From NCBI GenBank assembly GCA_030595585.1, contig JAUVCY010000126.1, positions 1 through 6,099 on the forward strand: a stretch of DNA of 6,099 nt, written 5' to 3'. Below are positions 1-3,797 of the stretch, piece after piece. Each line of letters starts with the position of its first letter. The first letter of the stretch is position 1. The notes beneath the pieces are model-generated. The model did not search any database. It had not been told where the DNA came from and saw nothing but the letters and a program-made list of their open reading frames with translations. Source of the stretch: Thermoplasmatota archaeon (GTDB taxonomy: Archaea > Thermoplasmatota > Penumbrarchaeia > Penumbrarchaeales > Penumbrarchaeaceae). Made by a program: the position numbers and the translations under genes.

Positions 1-7
1 AGGTCTC

Positions 8-55
8 TCCCAACATTGACAGGCTCAGATCATATTTGATCTGTCAAAATTGGGA
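8..55. promoter_or_regulatory. Long palindrome P1, operator-like
   Basis: The 15-bp arms at 8-22 and 41-55 are inverted copies matching at 13 of 15 positions, separated by 18 bp. Read toward the centre each arm is TCCCAA-NN-TTGACAG. The spacer holds a second perfect inverted repeat, CAGATCA (26-32) with TGATCTG (37-43), which is not coaxial with the outer one. The same architecture recurs at 131-178. It lies far upstream of nikR and near the left window edge, so it could equally serve a divergent gene outside the window. Operator function is inferred from symmetry and repetition; a REP-like genomic repeat remains possible. Confidence 0.6.
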
Positions 56-82
56 TCCAACCTTCACCGAAGTATCGGTTCA

Positions 83-127
83 GCCTAACTTTGACATATG
101 TGTTTGGATATAGTGTCAAGGTGAGGC
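83..127. promoter_or_regulatory. Degenerate palindrome P3, related to P1 and P2
   Basis: Arms at 83-96 and 114-127 match as inverted repeats at 12 of 14 positions around a 17-bp spacer. Read inward they are GCCTAACTTTGACA and GCCTCACCTTGACA, which share the CC-N2-A and TTGAC core of the P1 and P2 arms. Its TTGACA cores are 17 bp apart, against 20 bp in P1, so it is a variant and not an exact copy. It sits between P1 and P2. It is probably a weaker site for the same DNA-binding protein, by inference. Confidence 0.5.
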
Positions 128-130
128 TTC

Positions 131-178
131 TCCCAACATTGACCGGCTAATATCCTATTAGATCTGTCAATGTTGGGA
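131..178. promoter_or_regulatory. Long palindrome P2, operator-like
   Basis: The 15-bp arms at 131-145 and 164-178 match at 14 of 15 positions (13 contiguous) around an 18-bp spacer, exactly the geometry of P1. The inward arm reads TCCCAACATTGACMG. Inside the spacer is an unrelated perfect inverted repeat, CTAATA (147-152) with TATTAG (156-161). The element ends 15 bp before the TATA-like box of nikR, a position where a bound protein could block or recruit the archaeal transcription machinery. As single-stranded nucleic acid it would also fold into an almost continuous hairpin. NikR or a second regulator could be the ligand. Confidence 0.65.
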
Positions 179-193
179 TCGAAGGTAAAGACC

Positions 194-201
194 TTTTAAT
201 A
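194..201 (+). promoter_or_regulatory. Putative archaeal TATA box of nikR
   Basis: TTTTAATA lies about 34 bp before the nikR ATG, preceded by a purine-rich stretch (GGTAAAGA) that could act as a BRE. With usual archaeal spacing, transcription would start near 220-226, giving a very short or absent leader. It lies between palindrome P2 and the 202-230 inverted repeat. No mapping data are available; the assignment rests on composition and position. Confidence 0.45.
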
Positions 202-230
202 GTAGCACGATGACCCCCTGTAGGTGCTAC
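202..230. promoter_or_regulatory. Perfect 7-bp inverted repeat, candidate NikR operator
   Basis: GTAGCAC (202-208) and GTGCTAC (224-230) are exact inverted copies separated by 15 bp, so half-site centres are 22 bp apart. The E. coli NikR operator (GTATGA-N16-TCATAC) has the same centre-to-centre distance and also begins GTA and ends TAC. The repeat spans the expected transcription start and the ribosome binding site, one base from the nikR start codon, which is an ideal place for autorepression. The geometry is seen directly; assignment to NikR is inference. Confidence 0.45.
222..226 (+). promoter_or_regulatory. nikR ribosome binding site
   Basis: AGGTG matches the archaeal anti-Shine-Dalgarno and ends 5 nt before the ATG at 232, which supports that start. 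It overlaps the right arm of the 202-230 inverted repeat. If transcription starts later than about 222, the mRNA would lack it and be leaderless. Confidence 0.5.
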
Positions 231-231
231 C

Positions 232-633
232 ATGTCTGTGGAAAGGGTAGGGATATCCTTCGAGCCAGAGCTTCTGAACAGCTTCGATCAACTGATAAAG
301 GATAAGGGATACACCAACCGCTCGGAGGCCATCAGGGACCTCGTCAGAAAGGCCCTTGTGGAGGAGCAGGTGAGGGTGGGGACGGGGGAGGTAATAGGAA
401 CGCTCACCTACATCTACAACCACCACGAGGGGGACGTCAACAGGAGGCTGATGAACCTCCAGCACGACCATCACACCGAGATACTGTTCACATCACACGT
501 TCACATGAGCCATGAGATGTGCCTGGAGGTCCTGATAGTCAAGGGGAAGGCCGGCAACGTAACCAGGCTCACCGACAATATCAAGGCCATAAAAGGGGTC
601 AAGCACGGGGAGATGGTCATCACAAAGGTGTGA
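232..633 (+). CDS. nikR: Nickel-responsive transcriptional regulator NikR
   Basis: This 133-residue protein matches the full NikR length. Residues 4-45 are the ribbon-helix-helix DNA-binding domain, with the hallmark NRSEAIRDLVRKAL segment (29-42). Residues about 52-133 are the ACT-like tetramerisation and nickel-binding domain. By alignment with E. coli NikR (His76, His87, His89, Cys95) the nickel ligands are His78, His89, His91 and Cys97, all present. The DNA-contacting beta strand presents Arg5, Gly7 and Ser9, where E. coli has Arg-Thr-Thr; an Arg-Gly-Ser strand is known from Geobacter NikR, which reads a different operator. Nickel-bound NikR normally represses nickel uptake genes. Here it is preceded by an elaborate operator-like region and faces the - strand operon, with one base between the two stop codons. 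The start is supported by AGGTG 5 nt upstream. No transporter gene is in view. Confidence 0.96.
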   Translation: MSVERVGISFEPELLNSFDQLIKDKGYTNRSEAIRDLVRKALVEEQVRVGTGEVIGTLTYIYNHHEGDVNRRLMNLQHDHHTEILFTSHVHMSHEMCLEVLIVKGKAGNVTRLTDNIKAIKGVKHGEMVITKV

Positions 634-634
634 C

Positions 635-1084
635 CTACTTCTTCCAGGGACAGTCCACCTGCTGTGGACACCGACGGCATCCTTTCTTTTTGGACGCGTA
701 GGGGAGCCACACGAACCCTACAAGGCAGAACAGGATCAGCACTCCCAGTTTCAACAGGTCGAACTCCGTAACAAGCCAGTATATGCTGATAAGAGGTATG
801 AACCACTGGACCGCAACGGCAGCGATATTTCGTTTGAACGCTTTCTTGAAATCCGGCTTTTTGGGCTTTCTGAACAATCGAGCCGATATGAGCCCATGTC
901 CGCTGGGACATCCGTGGCTCCCGTAACCAAGGCAATTTGGGCAGATGGTCCCCCAGAACCAAAGCATACCCGCGACGCTTACCATGAGATAAGCGAGGGA
1001 TAAAAGGGGGTGGCAGAGAAACAGGAGCACAGCTCCTATCAGCACCGTGAGCGCATGCGGCATGATCTCGAATATCTTGCCCAT
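635..1084 (-). CDS. Four-helix membrane protein with two cysteine clusters, unidentified
   Basis: I do not recognise the family. The 149 residues show four hydrophobic segments at about 8-24, 28-47, 86-105 and 108-128. The loop after helix 2 (residues 66-86) is strongly basic, so by the positive-inside rule it and both termini should be cytoplasmic. Two cysteine clusters then lie on the cytoplasmic side: Cys48-x2-Cys51-x7-Cys59, with His57 and His63 close by, and Cys136-x2-Cys139-x5-Cys145 at the C-terminus. Cys24 and Cys120 lie in or at the ends of helices. The clusters could bind zinc or an iron-sulfur centre, or form a redox pair; none is proven. The gene starts one base after the kelch gene's TGA, with GGAG 8 nt before its ATG, so it is probably translationally coupled and last in the operon. 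Its stop is one base from that of nikR. Confidence 0.85.
   Translation of the reverse strand: MGKIFEIMPHALTVLIGAVLLFLCHPLLSLAYLMVSVAGMLWFWGTICPNCLGYGSHGCPSGHGLISARLFRKPKKPDFKKAFKRNIAAVAVQWFIPLISIYWLVTEFDLLKLGVLILFCLVGFVWLPYASKKKGCRRCPQQVDCPWKK
653..691 (+). terminator. Possible nikR terminator inside the convergent gene
   Basis: GTCCAC (653-658) and GTGGAC (664-669) form a perfect 6-bp stem with a 5-nt loop, followed 13 nt later by a T-rich run (683-691, TTTCTTTTT). Archaeal termination depends mainly on T tracts, so the run may be the working part. It lies in the 3' coding part of the - strand gene, where the same bases encode Lys codons and the second cysteine cluster, so coding constraint could explain it instead. 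Confidence 0.3.
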
Positions 1085-1085
1085 A

Positions 1086-2357
1086 TCATCTTCTCCGTCT
1101 GATATAGATCATCAGGGCGGTGATAATAATGGTCCCTAAAAACATGTGAGACCCTATGGAGAGTTCCTCCTCAATATCATCAGGTGGTGAGAATATCTCC
1201 ACGTTCGCCGTGGGCTCGTTGCAGGACAATCCGCCAACGATCAACACGCGTCCGTCATCCAACCGGGTCGCAGTGGACCATTTTCTACCCATGGCCACAA
1301 GGTTGGTATCCTTCCACACGTCGCCCTCCGGATCGTAGTACTCAAATCCGCTGTGGCACATCCCGGTTGCACAGTTGGACCCGCACATTATCACCGCCTC
1401 ACCATCTTGCAGTACCACGGAGAGTTGATTGTGACGGGGAAAGGCCATCTCCGAGGTCATCTCCCACGTATCCGCGGCGGGATCGTATATCTCCCCGTCC
1501 TGCCAGTCCGGCAGGTCCAGACCCGAAAAGCCACCGCTCACCAGAACCCTCCCATCATTCAGGAGCACCGCTGAATGATATCCTCTTCCCCTATTCATGG
1601 GAGCAACGGCCTCCCACCTATCCTCGTCGGGATAGTACCTCTCACATGAGTCGAACGGCATCTTGTTCACGGCGTCGTGCCCGCCTGTGATGAGGATGGA
1701 GCCGTCCTCAAGCAACGTGGCCATGCACCTGGTCCTGGCAGCGTTCATGGGTGCTGCCTCTCTCCAGCTTTTATCCTCGGGATCGAATATCTCGCACGAG
1801 GCCAATGCCCCCACTTTGTCGTTCATTCCGCCCATCAGGATCACCCTGCCATCGGGAAGGGCCAGGCTGGCCGGCCAGAACCTGTTTTCTCCCAGATCGG
1901 GTCCCGCCTCCCAGGTGCCGGAAATGGGATCGAATATCTCCGTGGTGGAGAGCGAGAAGGCATCGGTCCCGTTGTAATGTGCAAGGAGGGATGGGTGCCC
2001 CTCATCGGTTCCAACGTATCCTCCGCTCACGAGCACCTTGCCGGAGGGAAGCAGCTCGGCGCTGTGCCTCATCCTCTTCTGTTCCAGGTCCGCCCCCTTT
2101 GCCCATGAATCCTTATCAGGATCATACAGCTCACAGGAGCCTATCGAGGTCCTTCCGTCGATCGTTCCCCCCACGACCAACACCCTCCCATCATCCAACA
2201 GTGTGGCGGTATGGTTGTATCTGCTCTGGTACATGGATCCCGCCACCTCGATCGAGCCGAACTCCACCAGATCCCCATTAACAGGAACCGATGAGATCAG
2301 CATCAGGGCCGACAGGGCCATTGAAAAGGCCATCATGTTAACGTTCGATCGGTGCAA
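1086..2357 (-). CDS. Secreted, membrane-anchored kelch-repeat propeller protein
   Basis: Counting from a proposed TTG start at 2357 the protein has 423 residues. It opens with a signal peptide (basic His2-Arg3, hydrophobic residues 8-25). Seven kelch-type repeats follow, each with a D-G-[RKSE]-[VIA] turn, then usually a Gly-Gly pair and an [IY]-[FY]-[DS]-P strand about 20 residues later, predicting a seven-bladed beta-propeller. Blade six has no Gly-Gly and carries a cysteine cluster (Cys325, Cys329, Cys334). A helix at about 404-420 followed by four arginines anchors the C-terminus, leaving the propeller outside. No LPXTG or PGF sorting motif is present. TTG is preferred because AGGTAGGT lies just upstream and it supplies the basic n-region; ATG at 2336 is the alternative (416 residues) and lacks a nearby ribosome binding site. 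Kelch propellers bind proteins or sugars, and some are oxidases, but the ligand here is unknown. The gene lies between the FG-GAP gene (13-nt gap) and the cysteine-cluster gene (1 nt). Confidence 0.88.
   Translation of the reverse strand: MHRSNVNMMAFSMALSALMLISSVPVNGDLVEFGSIEVAGSMYQSRYNHTATLLDDGRVLVVGGTIDGRTSIGSCELYDPDKDSWAKGADLEQKRMRHSAELLPSGKVLVSGGYVGTDEGHPSLLAHYNGTDAFSLSTTEIFDPISGTWEAGPDLGENRFWPASLALPDGRVILMGGMNDKVGALASCEIFDPEDKSWREAAPMNAARTRCMATLLEDGSILITGGHDAVNKMPFDSCERYYPDEDRWEAVAPMNRGRGYHSAVLLNDGRVLVSGGFSGLDLPDWQDGEIYDPAADTWEMTSEMAFPRHNQLSVVLQDGEAVIMCGSNCATGMCHSGFEYYDPEGDVWKDTNLVAMGRKWSTATRLDDGRVLIVGGLSCNEPTANVEIFSPPDDIEEELSIGSHMFLGTIIITALMIYIRRRR
1093..1096 (-). promoter_or_regulatory. 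Ribosome binding site of the cysteine-cluster membrane protein
   Basis: On the - strand GGAG lies 8 nt before the ATG at 1084 and inside the last arginine codons of the kelch gene. This supports the chosen start and translational coupling. Confidence 0.6.
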
Positions 2358-2360
2358 GGG

Positions 2361-2368
2361 ACCTACCT
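2361..2368 (-). promoter_or_regulatory. Ribosome binding site favouring a TTG start for the kelch gene
   Basis: On the - strand AGGTAGGT begins 2 nt after the upstream TAG stop. Its first AGG lies 8 nt before TTG at 2357, a normal distance, but 29 nt before the first ATG at 2336. No comparable motif precedes either ATG at 2336 or 2333. Confidence 0.45.
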
Positions 2369-2370
2369 GC

Positions 2371-3738
2371 CTATCTTTTTCTTCTGCCGATGGAAACGAT
2401 GAGGAGGGACAATATCGCCCCGGATATCGTGACATAAAGGGGAAGCGGCGTGTCCTCCGGCTCTCGATCCCCGTCCACTGGCTCATCATCAGCAGGAGTA
2501 TCATCAGGCTCATCATCCACCGGCTCGTCGTCGTCCACAGGGTCTACTCCACCCCCAATAAGAAGCCATGCGTCAACTCCTGTCCCCCAGGAGCAGGCGG
2601 CGCAGTCCAATTGTCCATCCCCGTTGAAATCCCCGAAGTTGGCCCCGTAGGGATTGCCGCCGATATCCAGCTCATCGTCCAGGACCTCGCTCCAGGATGA
2701 GCCCGAGTTGAGATATATGTGCACCTTTCCACCGCTATTGCGGGCCCCGATAAGATCGGGATGGCCGTTGCCGTCGATGTCGGCAAGCTCTATCTGCTGC
2801 CAGTCGCCGTTATCAGAAGGGAGGCCGCCGTTCATATCGGTCCAGGAGAACGAGGTGCCCCCGCTGGAACCCCCACCGTTCCCTTTCCAGGCCCTGATAC
2901 CACTGCCTCTGGTCCCGCAGATCACGTCGTTGTTCCCGTCCCCGTCAAGGTCCAGGACCTTTATCCCGAAGGCCTGGTCCACGTCCTTGAACTCGAGGGA
3001 CTCCCAGGTCCAGGATGCTGATTGCACATAGAGGCTGATGCCGTCTCCCGTATATGGTGTGCCAACGATGTCGAGGAGCCCGTCGCCGTTGAGGTCGCCC
3101 ACGGCGATCCCATCCATCTCGTGGGACTCCCATTCCGGGCTGTATTCGGCCCAGGAGGATACGGACCCTGTCCCGTAATAGACCCTGACCCCGCCGTTGA
3201 GGGAGACCACGATGTCGTTGGTGTCGTCTCCATCCATATCCGCGATCTCGACCTCGGCGGCCGAGTGGCCAACGTTGATCGTGTGGTAGAGAGAGAACAC
3301 ACCACCTCCCATGTTCGTGTAGATCTCAACGCCGTTTGTGGACCCTTCGTACCATTTTGTGTGGAGGGGTGCCGCGATATCCATCTTTCCGTCCCCATCC
3401 AGGTCCCCCAACCCCAGGGCGCCGTAGTATTTGCCGGATGAGCTGCCAGGGAGCCCCGAGCCGAACTCGTTCCATTCTCCCTGGGATGTATCGTACTCGT
3501 AAGCTCTTATACCGGCCGTCTTGGGTGAGCTCCTCCCCGCCCCGCCCAGGTAGATCTCGTCCAGGCCGTCACCATCGGAGTCCCACACCTCCACCGTGGT
3601 GAAGGACGCATCCGAGGGGAGGCCATCCGAGACCTTCATCTTGCCGGTTACGGCGCCGTCCATGCCAACGGGCAGGACCATCATCAAAACGAACGTAACA
3701 GCCATGGACATACCAATGAACCTCGATAGGGACCGCAT
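2371..3738 (-). CDS. Secreted, membrane-anchored FG-GAP/VCBS propeller protein
   Basis: Counting from ATG at 3738 the protein has 455 residues. A signal peptide (Arg2, Arg6, hydrophobic core about 8-23) precedes seven calcium-loop repeats of the D-x-[DN]-G-[DN]-G-x-x-D type, starting at residues 53, 112, 167, 215, 263, 320 and 370. They are spaced 48-59 apart, as expected for a seven-bladed integrin-alpha-like propeller. The third loop is degenerate (DMDGDDTND). Residues 399-431 are an Asp/Glu/Pro-rich linker, 433-450 a membrane helix, and the end is RRKR, so the propeller faces outside. Calcium binding is predicted from family knowledge; no enzymatic motif is seen. AGGTGAT just upstream fits ATG at 3738 better than ATG at 3741, which would add one Met. 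Blade seven (WGTGV near 384-388) resembles the visible N-terminal part of the upstream large protein (WGSGV), suggesting paralogous propellers. Confidence 0.92.
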   Translation of the reverse strand: MRSLSRFIGMSMAVTFVLMMVLPVGMDGAVTGKMKVSDGLPSDASFTTVEVWDSDGDGLDEIYLGGAGRSSPKTAGIRAYEYDTSQGEWNEFGSGLPGSSSGKYYGALGLGDLDGDGKMDIAAPLHTKWYEGSTNGVEIYTNMGGGVFSLYHTINVGHSAAEVEIADMDGDDTNDIVVSLNGGVRVYYGTGSVSSWAEYSPEWESHEMDGIAVGDLNGDGLLDIVGTPYTGDGISLYVQSASWTWESLEFKDVDQAFGIKVLDLDGDGNNDVICGTRGSGIRAWKGNGGGSSGGTSFSWTDMNGGLPSDNGDWQQIELADIDGNGHPDLIGARNSGGKVHIYLNSGSSWSEVLDDELDIGGNPYGANFGDFNGDGQLDCAACSWGTGVDAWLLIGGGVDPVDDDEPVDDEPDDTPADDEPVDGDREPEDTPLPLYVTISGAILSLLIVSIGRRKR

Positions 3739-3797
3739 CATATCACCTGTTTTTACCCTTCCATGGGCTATTATTACTCATGGACCGTAATGTTGGA
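3739..3797 (-). promoter_or_regulatory. 59-nt gap before the FG-GAP gene, with strong ribosome binding site
   Basis: On the - strand AGGTGAT (3748-3742) matches the anti-Shine-Dalgarno over seven bases. It leaves 3 nt after the T to ATG at 3738 and none to ATG at 3741, which favours 3738. An AT-rich TAATAATAG lies 26 nt before the first ATG. It could be a weak internal TATA box, but transcription from it would start at or inside the ribosome binding site, so read-through from the upstream gene is more likely. No clear terminator is seen. Confidence 0.4.

Noticed and set aside
91..114. Bacterial promoter (TTGACA and TATAGT)
   Set aside because: The boxes are only 12 bp apart, far from 17, and the genes look archaeal. 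TTGACA is the conserved core of the palindrome arms.
8..178. CRISPR array or insertion-sequence ends
   Set aside because: There are only two close copies, each palindromic, with no spacer series and no transposase or target-site duplication between them.
501..962. - strand open frame of 153 codons overlapping nikR and the cysteine-cluster gene
   Set aside because: It overlaps two real genes in other frames and shows no family resemblance.
2371..2445. Sortase or archaeosortase signal at the FG-GAP C-terminus
   Set aside because: The segment has an LPL before the helix but no LPXTG or PGF motif, so a simple membrane anchor explains it.
2358..2516. N-terminal extension of the kelch gene to an ATG at 2516
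   Set aside because: It would overlap the FG-GAP coding region by about 145 bases. The added residues are the shifted-frame reading of its acidic linker, and a signal peptide starts properly at 2357 or 2336.
2038..2700. + strand open frame of 220 codons spanning the kelch and FG-GAP genes
   Set aside because: It is Ser/Pro-rich with no domain, runs across the junction of two well-supported - strand genes, and is a shadow frame.
3787..3797. Possible further half-site (AATGTTGG) before the FG-GAP gene
   Set aside because: It shares eight bases with a palindrome arm, but there is no partner arm and the TTGAC core is broken, so chance is sufficient.
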